From CAWJMD01 sp963845675 (GTDB lineage: Bacteria; Actinomycetota; Actinomycetes; Actinomycetales; CAWJMD01), in contig CAWJSX010000001.1 in NCBI GenBank assembly GCA_963845675.1, forward strand, positions 1,984,001 to 2,048,000: DNA of 64,000 nt. The letters run 5' to 3'. Below the pieces are notes generated by a model, which worked only from the letters and a program-made list of their open reading frames with translations, ran no database searches and was not told the origin of the DNA. Below, one piece after another: positions 56,069 to 64,000 of this stretch. A program made the position numbers and the translations under genes. Positions within the stretch are counted from its first letter, which is position 1, and each line of letters begins with the position of its first letter.

Positions 56069-57667
56069 TCAGGGACTCTGCGTCGCCGCCGGTGCCACCG
56101 CCGGCTCCGTCGAGGGGGTCGACGGCCGCTGCTGCGACGTCCCCGGGGGGCTCGGCGCACCCTGCCCTGCCTGCTCGACCACTTCTGCCACCTCGTCCAC
56201 CGGCACGAGGACGCGGTCGATGGACACCGAGGAGAGGCCGAGACCGCCGACGGTGACCGCGTCGTAGGCGACCAGCTGTCCCTTCCGGTCACCGGAGGCC
56301 GCGAAGTAGAGCAGGGTCGCCTCCAGCGGCACCGGCTCGCCCGCCTCGATGCTGTTCAACGCACCCACGCTGATGCCCGCCCCACCCGTGGAGCCCTGCA
56401 GCATGACGCGCGTGCCCGACTCGTCCAGTCGGGCGACCCGCTTGTGGTAGTGCCCGGCGAGGATGAGCGGGACCTCGCCGAACAGGGCGTCGAGGGCGCT
56501 CGGGTCGTGGATCAGGGCGACGTCGACGTCGTCCCCGGAGCGGTTGGTGACGCCGACCACCGCCGCGAGCTCCTCGGCGGAACCACGGGCGGCCTCCCGC
56601 TTGCTGTCGCTGACGTCCTCGGGGGACTCGTCCCCTTCTCCGCTCGGGCTGAAGCGCGCGTCACCGATGCCGGCGAAGACGAGGCCCGCGACCTCCTGGG
56701 CATTGCCGTCGAGGACGATGCCGTTGGGCTGCGCGGCCACGGCGGCCTGCGTGGCCTGGGAGTCGTGGTTGCCCCGCACGAAGACGTAGGGGACCTCGAG
56801 CGTCCGGATGCGGTTCAGGGTCGCGGACTCCGCGTCACTGCCCCACGTCGTGATGTCTCCGGTGTCGACGACGACGTCGACGGAGAACTGGGCGACGAGC
56901 TGCTCGGCGAGGTCGAAGCCCTGCGGGTTGAGGTGGATGTCCGACAGGTGCAGCACCGTGACGACCTCGCTGCCCTGGTCGAGCACCGGCAGCTCGTCGC
57001 TCGCGGTGTAGAGGGTGGTCACGCTGCGCACCATGTCGGCCACGCCGCTGCGGTAGGACTCCAGTCGGTCGACGACGGCCCGGCCCTCGCCCGCCAGGTA
57101 GGGGGCGCGTGAGAGGAGGCCCGTGAACTTCGGCTGCTCCAGCGCGGCGGGGTCGAAGGTGAAGGTGGCCACGAGCGCGACGACCACGAGCGGTGTCGCG
57201 GCGACGGCGGCCCCCTGGATCCCCCGGGTCCGACGCCGGTAGACCACGAACGTCGAGACCGCCGCGCCGAGAACGCTGCAGAAGGCGGCCGCCGCGACGG
57301 CTCGGAGCACCCCGCCACGGACCGCGTCCGAGGCCGACTCCGCCACGCCGGCCAGACCGGCCGGCGATCGCAGGACCTCCTCGGCGCCTGCCGCGTCGAC
57401 GGAGACCACCGAGGCCCGGACCCCCAGGGGGCCCGCGTGGGTGTCGAAGGCCACCTCACCGATGGGGGGCAGGTCGATGACGGCCGGGTGCTCGCCGAGG
57501 ACGGACGTCCCGATCCTCACCGACAGGGGGCCCACCTGCGCCTGGCTGGCGGGCGCCAGCGCCCAGCCGATGGCCGCTCCCGTCAGCGCGACGAGGACGA
57601 CACCGAGGACGCCGAGGGCCCGACGACCCAGCTCCTCGTACCTGCTCTTCGTGCCCACGTCCGTCAT
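56069..57667 (-). CDS. Membrane-anchored metallophosphoesterase
   Basis: This 532-residue protein has a first membrane helix (ALGVLGVVLVALTGAAIGWAL, about 19-39), an extracytoplasmic stretch, two further helices (about 120-145 and 155-175), then a calcineurin-like domain. Metal motifs are LSDIHLNP, VVDTGDITTW, VRGNHDSQ and LILAGHYHK. A Pro/Ser/Thr-rich tail ends the protein. The membrane topology places the catalytic domain outside the cell. The substrate is unknown; a cell-wall or extracellular phosphate role would suit the phosphate-rich neighbourhood. Confidence 0.82.
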   Translation of the reverse strand: MTDVGTKSRYEELGRRALGVLGVVLVALTGAAIGWALAPASQAQVGPLSVRIGTSVLGEHPAVIDLPPIGEVAFDTHAGPLGVRASVVSVDAAGAEEVLRSPAGLAGVAESASDAVRGGVLRAVAAAAFCSVLGAAVSTFVVYRRRTRGIQGAAVAATPLVVVALVATFTFDPAALEQPKFTGLLSRAPYLAGEGRAVVDRLESYRSGVADMVRSVTTLYTASDELPVLDQGSEVVTVLHLSDIHLNPQGFDLAEQLVAQFSVDVVVDTGDITTWGSDAESATLNRIRTLEVPYVFVRGNHDSQATQAAVAAQPNGIVLDGNAQEVAGLVFAGIGDARFSPSGEGDESPEDVSDSKREAARGSAEELAAVVGVTNRSGDDVDVALIHDPSALDALFGEVPLILAGHYHKRVARLDESGTRVMLQGSTGGAGISVGALNSIEAGEPVPLEATLLYFAASGDRKGQLVAYDAVTVGGLGLSSVSIDRVLVPVDEVAEVVEQAGQGAPSPPGTSQQRPSTPSTEPAVAPAATQSP

Positions 57668-57728
57668 CCTCTCCGATGACCGCACCGAGCGGGCCGGTGA
57701 CCCGCCGCAGGGCGGGGCGCGACGGGTC

Positions 57729-57828
57729 TTTGCAGCCCGCCGTCGTGTGCTAACGTCATCCCCGGTTGCAGTTGCAGTTTGTGGCACGTTGTAGAACGCC
57801 CGCGGAGTGTGATTCCGACGGGCGTTTT
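57729..57828 (+). promoter_or_regulatory. cspA promoter and leader with terminator-like hairpin
   Basis: A promoter-like pair, TTTGCA at 57729-57734 and TAACGT at 57751-57756 with 16 bases between, points at the cspA gene. About 40 bases downstream a stem forms from AACGCCCGCGGA (57795-57806) with TCCG-A-CGGGCGTT (57814-57826), followed by TTTT. This is an intrinsic-terminator shape inside the 5' leader, roughly 110 bases before the ATG, and suggests attenuation or a short leader RNA. GTTGCAGTTGCAG is a direct repeat at the RNA's 5' end. Confidence 0.6.
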
Positions 57829-57936
57829 CTGTGTCCAGGCCTCTGGCCCGGATGTGGACGGCGACTCAGCACGGCAGCCCGGAACAGGCGAGGTGCCTGT
57901 CCCGAAGAACTCGCCCCACACAAGGAGTACGCCAGC

Positions 57937-58140
57937 ATGGCTCAGGGCACTGTCAAGTGGTTCAACGCCGACAAGGGTTTCGGCTTCATCGCACAGGACG
58001 GCGGCGGCGCCGACGTCTTCGTGCACTTCTCGGCCATCCAGTCCGACGGGTACCGCTCGCTCGACGAGAACCAGCGCGTCGAGTTCGAGATCACCCAGGG
58101 CCCGAAGGGCCCGCAGGCGGAGAGCGTCCGCCCCGTCTGA
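57937..58140 (+). CDS. cspA: Cold-shock protein CspA
   Basis: This 67-residue nucleic-acid chaperone has a single OB fold with RNP1 KGFGFI (residues 14-19) and RNP2 VFVHF, starting MAQGTVKWFNADKGFGFIAQ. The ATG at 57937 follows AAGGAG. A long untranslated leader precedes it, as is usual for cold-shock genes. It is followed by a terminator. Confidence 0.96.
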   Translation: MAQGTVKWFNADKGFGFIAQDGGGADVFVHFSAIQSDGYRSLDENQRVEFEITQGPKGPQAESVRPV

Positions 58141-58156
58141 TCTCAGACCCCGGAAG

Positions 58157-58186
58157 GGCCTCCACCGTTCGCGGTGGGGGCCTTTT
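58157..58186 (+). terminator. Intrinsic terminator after cspA
   Basis: A 10-base-pair stem, GGCCTCCACC with GGTGGGGGCC (one G-U pair), and a GTTCGC loop are followed by TTTT. Confidence 0.85.
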
Positions 58187-58250
58187 CGTCGTCCGGGCGG
58201 GGATGGGGTCACGGGTCGGGGGCTGGGTACCGGCATGTCGTCCGGACGGC

Positions 58251-59321
58251 TCAGGCCGGGACGGCGGTGCTGACGCTCCGGTGCACGCGGTTGCGACCCG
58301 CGTGCTTGGCCTCGTACAGCGCGATGTCGGCGGCCTTGAGCAGGGCGCCCAGTTCGAGGCCGTCGCCCGTCCCGCTCGCCACGCCGGCGGACATGGTCAC
58401 CGGTAGGCCCGCGAGCGGGCTGGCCGAGATGTCGCCGATCAGCCGCTCCGCCACCTCCAGCGCGGCGTCGAGGTCGAGGCCCGGCAGCAGCACCGCGAAC
58501 TCCTCGCCACCCAGCCGGTACACGAGGTCGAACGTCCGCAGGGTCTTCCGCATGCTGTACGCGACCTCTCGCAGCACCACGTCCCCGCGGTCGTGACCGT
58601 GCTCGTCGTTGACGCGCTTGAAGTGGTCGAGGTCGCACATGATGAGCGAGACGGGTCCGTCCAGGACCTTCGCCTGGGCGGCCGCCTCCGCGAAGCGCGC
58701 GGGCAGCGCCTTGCGGTTGAACAGACCGGTCAGAGGGTCGACGACCGCGTCGCCGCGCGACTGCATCTCGGCGGTGAGCAGGGCCAGGCAGGCCGCGATG
58801 AGGCTGGCGAGCAGTGCGAAGTACGCCAGGGCGTGGACCATGCCCGGGGCCTCGACCACCGGCGGGAGCCACAGTGCGGCCATCATCGATACGCCCGCGA
58901 CCAGCACGGCGGCTGCGACGCCCCACACGACCACGCCGATGCGGTAGCGCGCGGCGAGCATCACCACCGGCACGGTGAGGAAGGTCAGCAACGGGCTCTC
59001 GACACCGCCGCTGACGGCGACCGCCGCGCCGAGCAGCACCTCGAGGACGGCGATCGCGGCCATCGCGTCACGCTCTGGCCTGTCGGCGGACTGCCGACGC
59101 TCGAGCAGGCCGAGGGTGAGCGCCGCCACCGCCACGAGGACGACGAGCAACCAGCCGAACCAGATCGCCGAGAGGACGACGACGGCGCTGAGGACGACGC
59201 CCTGGATCCGACGGGCCGTCCTGACCCGCGCGTTCATGTCGAGGAAACGCAGGCGCTCGACCTCGTTGCGGCACAGCCACCGGGTCGGCAGGGCGCCGTC
59301 GACCCCCGAAGGTGTGCTCAT
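58251..59321 (-). CDS. Membrane-bound diguanylate cyclase (GGDEF)
   Basis: This 356-residue protein would make cyclic di-GMP from GTP. About five to six hydrophobic helices occupy residues 35-185 and form a small membrane sensor without a recognised name. The GGDEF domain starts at DPLTGLFNRKALPARF, with the active-site motif GGEEF in VYRLGGEEFAVLLPG. An inhibitory site RxxD (RTFD) lies five residues before it, so product feedback is likely. ATG 59321 is preferred; an upstream start at 59366 is possible. Confidence 0.92.
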   Translation of the reverse strand: MSTPSGVDGALPTRWLCRNEVERLRFLDMNARVRTARRIQGVVLSAVVVLSAIWFGWLLVVLVAVAALTLGLLERRQSADRPERDAMAAIAVLEVLLGAAVAVSGGVESPLLTFLTVPVVMLAARYRIGVVVWGVAAAVLVAGVSMMAALWLPPVVEAPGMVHALAYFALLASLIAACLALLTAEMQSRGDAVVDPLTGLFNRKALPARFAEAAAQAKVLDGPVSLIMCDLDHFKRVNDEHGHDRGDVVLREVAYSMRKTLRTFDLVYRLGGEEFAVLLPGLDLDAALEVAERLIGDISASPLAGLPVTMSAGVASGTGDGLELGALLKAADIALYEAKHAGRNRVHRSVSTAVPA

Positions 59322-59440
59322 CCACGGGACCTCGGCATGTCGTAGGTCACACTTGAGCGTCCACACGTCCTTGGTGTCCGGTGATGGTCGAGCGGACGGG
59401 TGAGGTAGCGTCCGGCCCTCACCCGCTGACAGGAGCCACC

Positions 59441-59713
59441 GTGAACCGCAAGGAAGTCATCTCGTCCATCGCGCTCCGGACCGGATCGAGCTCCGCCCAG
59501 GTCGAGGGGTTCGTCGCCGCGCTCGAGCAGGTGCTCCTGGAGTCCGTCGGCCGTGGCGAGAAGGTGCAGCTGCCCGGGATCCTCTCGGTGGAGAGGGTCG
59601 AGCGGGCTGCGCGTACCGGTCGCAACCCGCGCACGGGCGAGGAGATGGAGATCCCCGCAGGCTTCGGCGTGAAGGCGACGCCGGGCAGCAGGCTCAAGGC
59701 CGCCGCCGGCTGA
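59441..59713 (+). CDS. HU-family DNA-binding protein
   Basis: This 90-residue histone-like protein has the HU/IHF fold: VNRKEVISSIALRTGSSSAQ helices, KVQLPGILSVERVERAARTG, the flexible arm RNPRTGEEMEIPAGFGVKAT and the terminal GSRLKAAAG. GTG 59441 follows AGGAG. It lacks the long Lys/Ala tail of mycobacterial HupB, although a tail of that kind occurs on the HbhA-like protein at 37.4 kb. Confidence 0.92.
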   Translation: MNRKEVISSIALRTGSSSAQVEGFVAALEQVLLESVGRGEKVQLPGILSVERVERAARTGRNPRTGEEMEIPAGFGVKATPGSRLKAAAG

Positions 59714-59749
59714 GCAGTCGGCACTCGGCGGTAGGAGCACACTGAGGAC

Positions 59750-60193
59750 GTGAGCGTCGAGGACGCCGGAGCCGGCGACAACGCGGCCCGACGGCTGCTG
59801 CGCAGTCGGGGACAGAGGGTGACCCGTCCGCGCATCGCGGTCGTCGAGGCCCTCGCCCGTCTGCACGGCCACCCGAGCGCCGAGCAGGTGGCCGCCGAGG
59901 TGGCGACCGCTGCGCCGGGCGTGCACCGGGCGACGGTCTACCGGACGCTGGAGAAGCTCGCCGACCTCGGTGTGGTGACCCACGTGCACATGAGCCACGG
60001 CACGACGGCATACCACCTGTCCGACGCGCACGGCGAACCCCACCTGCACGCACGGTGCCTGGTCTGCGGACGCGTCCTCGACCTGCCGCCCGACCTGCTG
60101 GACGGCGCCCGCGACCGTGTGGCCGACGAGGTCGGGTTCGACCTCGACACCGGGCACGTCGCCCTGTCCGGGCGGTGCGCCGACTGCACCTGA
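59750..60193 (+). CDS. Fur-family metal-responsive regulator
   Basis: This 147-residue protein has a winged helix (RVTRPRIAVVEALARLHGHP, HRATVYRTLEKLADLGVV) and a metal-binding half with HVHMSHGTTAYHLSDAHGEP, HLHARCLVCG and the C-terminal CADC. The two CxxC pairs form the structural zinc site. The pattern fits Fur/Zur/PerR; the H-rich sensor segment leans to Zur or Fur, but the metal cannot be fixed by eye. It follows HU by 36 bases. Confidence 0.9.
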   Translation: MSVEDAGAGDNAARRLLRSRGQRVTRPRIAVVEALARLHGHPSAEQVAAEVATAAPGVHRATVYRTLEKLADLGVVTHVHMSHGTTAYHLSDAHGEPHLHARCLVCGRVLDLPPDLLDGARDRVADEVGFDLDTGHVALSGRCADCT

Positions 60194-60206
60194 GCACAGC
60201 CGGGGG

Positions 60207-60965
60207 CTACTGGTTCTGCTGCAGCCGCTGCTGGATGGACATCTGGAGCCGCTGGAGGCCCGACGGGCCGACCAGCCCGAGCTGGGCCTCGATCGTCTGC
60301 ACCATCTCGCCGTCCGACCGGACGGCCTCGCTGGACTGGATGAGCACCGTCCCCTGTCCGGTGAAGTCGAACTGCCGTTCCTCACCCGACACCACGCCGG
60401 CGAAGCTCATGGCCGTCCCGAGGAACCCCTGCATCCAGCCGGAGTCGAAGTGGTGGCTCGGAGCGGGGCAGTCTGCCCACCCGAGGAGCGCCTCGGGGTC
60501 GACCCGCAGCGGGGGCTCGGCGAACATCACGGCGCCTGACGAGGAGGCGAGGAACTTGCCGGTGCCGATGAGGGTGACGAACCCTGGCACGATCGACTGC
60601 TTGAGCTCGAGCCCGAACTGGAACGCGAGCAGGTTCGAGGCCTTGATCGTGAGGTTGCCGTCCTCGAGGTCGTACGAGTTGATCTCGTAGCCGCGGTCGC
60701 CGATGACGAGCTTGCCGTGCCCCTCGGCGACCACCCAGCTGCCGGCGTACAGCGGCGACGAGAACCGTTGGCTCACAGCGGTCATCAGCTGCTGAGACAG
60801 CGAACGCCCACGCACGGAGTGGAACTGGAGGTTCCCGTAGAACGCGATCATCGCGCCCTTGGACATGAACCATGGCTCGGTGACCTCGATCGAGTACGCG
60901 TACGGGTTGTCCGGCACGTTGTCGTTGTTCGGCAGTGAGCCCGCGGTGTGCACGACGATGGTCAC
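60207..60965 (-). CDS. AIM24-family protein, third of a trio
   Basis: This 252-residue protein of the AIM24/DUF124 beta-barrel family is the last of three adjacent paralogs. Segments are EVTEPWFMSKGAMIAFYGNL, GKLVIGDRGYEINSYDL and KASNLLAFQFGLELKQSIVP. It is more divergent than the other two, losing the GQGLFTT motif in favour of GTGKFLASSSGAVMF. The GTG start overlaps the previous stop by four bases. Bacterial AIM24 proteins have no settled function. Confidence 0.82.
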   Translation of the reverse strand: MTIVVHTAGSLPNNDNVPDNPYAYSIEVTEPWFMSKGAMIAFYGNLQFHSVRGRSLSQQLMTAVSQRFSSPLYAGSWVVAEGHGKLVIGDRGYEINSYDLEDGNLTIKASNLLAFQFGLELKQSIVPGFVTLIGTGKFLASSSGAVMFAEPPLRVDPEALLGWADCPAPSHHFDSGWMQGFLGTAMSFAGVVSGEERQFDFTGQGTVLIQSSEAVRSDGEMVQTIEAQLGLVGPSGLQRLQMSIQQRLQQNQ

Positions 60966-61630
60966 AGCTTCTGCTCCGATGCCTGGACGTAGACGACTCC
61001 GTCGCCGGTCAGCTTCAGCTGGATGGCCTCGCCCGAGCCACGGCCCGCCACGTCGCGCCAGCCGACGCTCGCCGTCATGTCGACCTGGACGTTGCCGACG
61101 TGCCCTACGTACGCCTGCGGGTCGACCATGGTGGGCTGCCCGCCCCGGACCGGCAGCTCGAGCGTGCCCCCGTGGGAGAGGATCGTCACCGAGCCCTGCC
61201 CCTGCAGGTGCGTGGTGAACAGCCCCTGGCCGGTGACGGCGCCACGGACCGCCGAGCGCACGCCACCCTGCTGGCCGAGCATGACGACGGACGACTGCAG
61301 CTGGGCGCTGTGGGCGAGCAGCCGGCTCCCCTCCACGACGAGCAGCTGCCCGTTCAGCGGTACGACGGTGACGTGCAGTCCGGCGCGGCCGTAGAACACC
61401 TCACCGCGCCCGGTGGCCGCCATCATCGCGACGTGCTCGCCGGCCATGGCCCGCCCGGCCATCCCGACGAGGCCACCCATCTGACCCATGCCGCCCCCCT
61501 GACCGCCGGGCCCGTGCGGGACGAAGCGCACGTCACCGGTGTAGAAGAGCATGGCGCCCTTGCGGGCCAGCACGTCGCCGGACGACAGGTCGACCTTGAC
61601 GACCTTGGAGTTCACCTTCTCGAACGTCAT
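60962..61630 (-). CDS. AIM24-family protein, second of a trio
   Basis: This 222-residue paralog contains KVDLSSGDVLARKGAMLFYT, GQLLVVEGSRLLAHS and the family's GAVTGQGLFTTHLQGQGSV. A Gly/Met-rich loop (GGQGGGMGQMGGLVGMAGRA) sits after the first strands, as in its neighbour. It starts 8 bases after the first trio gene and overlaps the third, so all three are made from one message. Confidence 0.85.
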   Translation of the reverse strand: MTFEKVNSKVVKVDLSSGDVLARKGAMLFYTGDVRFVPHGPGGQGGGMGQMGGLVGMAGRAMAGEHVAMMAATGRGEVFYGRAGLHVTVVPLNGQLLVVEGSRLLAHSAQLQSSVVMLGQQGGVRSAVRGAVTGQGLFTTHLQGQGSVTILSHGGTLELPVRGGQPTMVDPQAYVGHVGNVQVDMTASVGWRDVAGRGSGEAIQLKLTGDGVVYVQASEQKL

Positions 61631-61637
61631 GACCGCC

Positions 61638-62261
61638 TCACCGCTCCGCAGGCTGGATGTAGACGACGCCCTGACCGTCCCAGCGCAGGGAGAACGGCTC
61701 GCCGCTGCCCTCCCCCATCACCGACGCCCAGCTGACGTCGGTGACGAACGACTGGTTGAGCTGACCCCTTGCCGCGACGAACGCGTCCGGGTCGACGACG
61801 AGCGGGAACTGGTTGCTCACCTCGAGCCCGATCAGCGGGCCGCCCGCGGAGAGCAGAGCGACCTGGCCCTGCCCGGTCACGGTGGTGGTGAACAGGCCCT
61901 GCCCGGTGGCGGCGCCGCGCAGCCCGGAGAACTTCACGTCGGTGCGGAGCCGGCCCGAGATGACGAGAAGCTGCTGCGACTCGACCTGCAGCGTCTCGTC
62001 GGCGAGGTCGACGAGCGTGACGTCCTGGGCGTCCACCGCGAGGTACACCACGCCGCGGCCGGTGCACTCCATCATCTTCAGCGACTCGCCCGTCGCCCGG
62101 CGTTTGAGGCCCGCCATCAGGCCCTCGCCACCGCCCATGCCGGCGCTCTTGAACTGGACGTCACCCTCGTAGGCCACCATCGACCCGGTCAGGGCTCGGA
62201 CGGTGTCACCGTTCAGGTGCGCCTCGAGCAGGCGTCTCCCGTTCGTCCTCAGCTCAGCCAT
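61638..62261 (-). CDS. AIM24-family protein, first of a trio
   Basis: This 207-residue paralog reads VRALTGSMVAYEGDVQFKSA, GMGGGEGLMAGLKRRATGES and GAATGQGLFTTTVTGQGQVA, close to TIGR00266-like proteins. Conserved glycine-rich turns imply a double-stranded beta-helix barrel. An alternative start lies two codons upstream. The trio has its own promoter region opposite the VOC gene. Function unknown; families of this type are often found with stress or tellurium-resistance genes, none of which is seen here. Confidence 0.85.
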   Translation of the reverse strand: MAELRTNGRRLLEAHLNGDTVRALTGSMVAYEGDVQFKSAGMGGGEGLMAGLKRRATGESLKMMECTGRGVVYLAVDAQDVTLVDLADETLQVESQQLLVISGRLRTDVKFSGLRGAATGQGLFTTTVTGQGQVALLSAGGPLIGLEVSNQFPLVVDPDAFVAARGQLNQSFVTDVSWASVMGEGSGEPFSLRWDGQGVVYIQPAER

Positions 62262-62357
62262 CGGCACTCCCCAGTGCGCGCCACGGCCGGCCCGTGCGGT
62301 GCGCGCCTCGACGGCGCGAGGCTAGCAGGAGGACCCTGCTCACGAGGGGCACTCGCC

Positions 62358-62741
62358 TCAGTGCGGTACCTCCGCCATCAGGCCGACGTTGTTGCCGTCC
62401 GGGTCGGTGAGGATCGCCAGCCACAGGGTCCAGTCGGCCGTCGAGAAGACCTCGTGCGGCTCGGAGACGACGGGTACGCCGGCCGCCCTGAGACGCTCTG
62501 TCTCCGTGGGCACGTCGTCCACGCGGTAGTAGACGAGGCTGGACCCGGGGTTGTGCTCGGTGGGGTTCGCGTCCAGGTACACCCGCACGTCCCCCGCGTA
62601 CAGGAACGCCATCGGCTGGCCCGGCGGACGCAGCCACTCGCGCAGCCCGAGGACGTCACGGTAGAACGCGACCGCACGGTCCACGTCGGTCACCCGCACG
62701 AGCACCTGGACCACCCCGGTCACCGCCGCCGCGTCACCCAT
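62358..62741 (-). CDS. Glyoxalase/VOC-superfamily protein
   Basis: This 127-residue protein has two beta-alpha-beta-beta-beta modules: VVQVLVRVTDVDRAVAFYRD and VYYRVDDVPTETERLRAAGV, ending LAILTDPDGNNVGLMAEV. VOC proteins act as lyases, dioxygenases or antibiotic-binding proteins; the substrate is not evident. It follows the Fe-S oxidoreductase gene on the same strand by about 30 bases. Confidence 0.8.
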   Translation of the reverse strand: MGDAAAVTGVVQVLVRVTDVDRAVAFYRDVLGLREWLRPPGQPMAFLYAGDVRVYLDANPTEHNPGSSLVYYRVDDVPTETERLRAAGVPVVSEPHEVFSTADWTLWLAILTDPDGNNVGLMAEVPH

Positions 62742-62773
62742 CCCCGCAGGGTAGGCCCCCGACCACGGCGCAG

Positions 62774-64000
62774 TCAGAGGTGCGAGGCGAGGAGCTGGGC
62801 GAGGTGGACGCCCGTGACCCCGGCGAGGTCGTCGGCCTGGGTGCGGCAGGAGAAGCCGTCCGCCAGCAGCACGGCGCCGGAGGGGGCTTCCCGCAGCGCG
62901 GGCAGCAGACCGTTCTCGGCGACGGCGACCGACACGTCGTAGTGACCGGCCTCCATGCCGAAGTTGCCTGCCAGGCCACAGCATCCGGCGATGGTCGTGA
63001 CCTCCGCACCAGCGGCGCGGAGCAGTGCCAGGTCCTGCGCGTACCCGCCGGTGGCGTGCTGGTGGCAGTGCGGCTGGGCGAGGACGTCGACACCCGCCAG
63101 CGAGGGCGGCACCCACGGGTCGTCCCCCGCGGTCGCAGCCACCAGCACCTCGGCCAACGTGCGCGACGCCTCGGCGACCCGGTGCGCCCGGGGGTCGTCG
63201 CCCAGCAGCTCGAGGAGGTCGGAGCGCAGCACCGCCGTGCACGAGGGCTCCAGGCCGACGATCTGCACGCCGGCCTCCGCCGCCGGACCGAGCACGTCGA
63301 GCAGGCCGCGCAACCGTGATCGGGCGCCGTCGAGCTGACCCGTCGAGATCCACGTCAGGCCGCAGCACGCCTGCCGCTCAGGCAGTTCCACGTCGTAGCC
63401 GGCGGCGGTCAGGACCGCGACGGCATCGACCGCCACGTCGGGCGAGAAGGAGTCGCTGAAGGAGTCGACCCAGAGGACGACCGTGCCGCGGGTCCCCGAC
63501 CGCGGCGCCGACGCCACCTCCTTCCGGCGACGCCGGAAGGGGCGCGTGGCGAACGCGGGCACTCCGCGACGCGGGTCGAGGCCCGCGGCGCGGAACGCCA
63601 GCCGTCGCAGGGGCGTCACCGAGGCGAGCGCGTTGGCGAGCCGGGGCGCGACACCCGCCAGCCGGGCCCAGCGCGGCAGCTGGCCGAGCGCGTAGTGGCG
63701 CAGCGGACGGACCCGTCCGCGGTAGGTCTGGTAGAGCGCCTCGGACTTGTAGGAGGCCATGTCGACCCCGGTCGGGCAGTCGGTGGCGCACGCCTTGCAC
63801 GACAGGCAGAGGTCGAGTGCCTCGTGCACCTCGGACGAGGCCCACCCCTCCCGCACCACGGACCCGTTCACCATCTCCTGAAGGACACGTGCACGCCCAC
63901 GGGTGCTGTCCTTCTCGTCGCGGGTCGCGAGGTACGACGGGCACATGAAGCCGCCTGCCGCAGACAGGTCGGCACGGCACTTGCCCACACCCGTGCACCG
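62774..64000 (-). CDS. FAD/Fe-S oxidoreductase, C-terminal part (D-lactate dehydrogenase-like; 5' end missing)
   Basis: The visible 408 residues begin at the right edge with RCTGVGKCRADLSAAGGFMC, the first 4Fe-4S ligand set. CLSCKACATDCPTGVDMASY follows as the second, and then two CCG domains (ACCGLTW, AGCCGLAGNFGMEAGHYDVS). This layout is the C-terminal half of fused FAD-linked oxidase/Fe-S proteins (about 950 residues) that oxidise D-lactate or 2-hydroxyacids and pass electrons to quinone. The FAD domain lies beyond the window. Confidence 0.87.
   Translation of the reverse strand, partial: RCTGVGKCRADLSAAGGFMCPSYLATRDEKDSTRGRARVLQEMVNGSVVREGWASSEVHEALDLCLSCKACATDCPTGVDMASYKSEALYQTYRGRVRPLRHYALGQLPRWARLAGVAPRLANALASVTPLRRLAFRAAGLDPRRGVPAFATRPFRRRRKEVASAPRSGTRGTVVLWVDSFSDSFSPDVAVDAVAVLTAAGYDVELPERQACCGLTWISTGQLDGARSRLRGLLDVLGPAAEAGVQIVGLEPSCTAVLRSDLLELLGDDPRAHRVAEASRTLAEVLVAATAGDDPWVPPSLAGVDVLAQPHCHQHATGGYAQDLALLRAAGAEVTTIAGCCGLAGNFGMEAGHYDVSVAVAENGLLPALREAPSGAVLLADGFSCRTQADDLAGVTGVHLAQLLASHL

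Overview
The window is a high-GC (about 70% or more), gene-dense chromosomal segment of a mycothiol-producing actinobacterium. The evidence is mshA, mshD, a mycothiol-dependent formaldehyde dehydrogenase, CarD, SenX3-RegX3, GlnR and an HbhA-like protein, plus many GTG starts and 1-4 nt gene overlaps. A Propionibacteriales/Nocardioidaceae-like lineage is plausible but not proven. I see no tRNA or rRNA genes, insertion sequences, phage genes or CRISPR arrays. No stretch above 300 bases lacks a gene; the longest gap is about 270 bases, before cspA.

Layout. 1-1.5 kb: the N-terminal part of a Ser/Thr kinase (runs off the left edge) and a CBS-domain protein. 1.7-3.9 kb: trehalose synthesis (otsA-otsB). 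4.0-12.4 kb: a LacI-family regulator diverging from a maltodextrin uptake operon (binding protein, two permeases, GH13 amylase, ATPase). 12.4-15.9 kb: a DUF4032 protein and a secreted subtilase. 16.0-25.5 kb: rlmB-cysS and ispF-ispD-carD, split by an ABC exporter and a mycothiol formaldehyde-detoxification pair. 25.7-33.1 kb: regX3-senX3, phoU, gpmA, an M23 peptidase, a YbjN-like gene and mshA. 33.2-43.3 kb: a methyltransferase, DUF2516, dtd, asparaginase, UDP-glucose dehydrogenase, an HbhA-like/XRE pair, a BKACE enzyme, ygfZ, nitrobindin, a 34-residue membrane protein, DsrE and glnR. 43.4-51.9 kb: mshD-ppk-mutT1 and pstSCAB. 51.9-55.7 kb: an arsenic island and a Pit/DUF47 phosphate pair. 55.7-64 kb: a small unknown protein, a membrane phosphoesterase, cspA, a GGDEF protein, HU, a Fur-family regulator, three AIM24 genes, a glyoxalase-fold protein and an Fe-S oxidoreductase (runs off the right edge).

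How the genes fit together. The phosphate genes form one network: SenX3-RegX3 with PHO-box-like repeats beside phoU and pstS, the Pst importer, Ppk, and Pit with its PhoU-like partner. The maltodextrin operon probably answers to its own repressor through two palindromes. Mycothiol synthesis and mycothiol-dependent detoxification lie within about 22 kb.

Quality caveat. Between about 26.1 and 50.6 kb most genes carry single-base indels, mainly +1 insertions, although their encoded proteins are otherwise well conserved core proteins. Outside this block I found none. I treat them as probable sequence errors. For those genes I give the span of the reconstructed gene, so the reading frame in the given sequence is not continuous.
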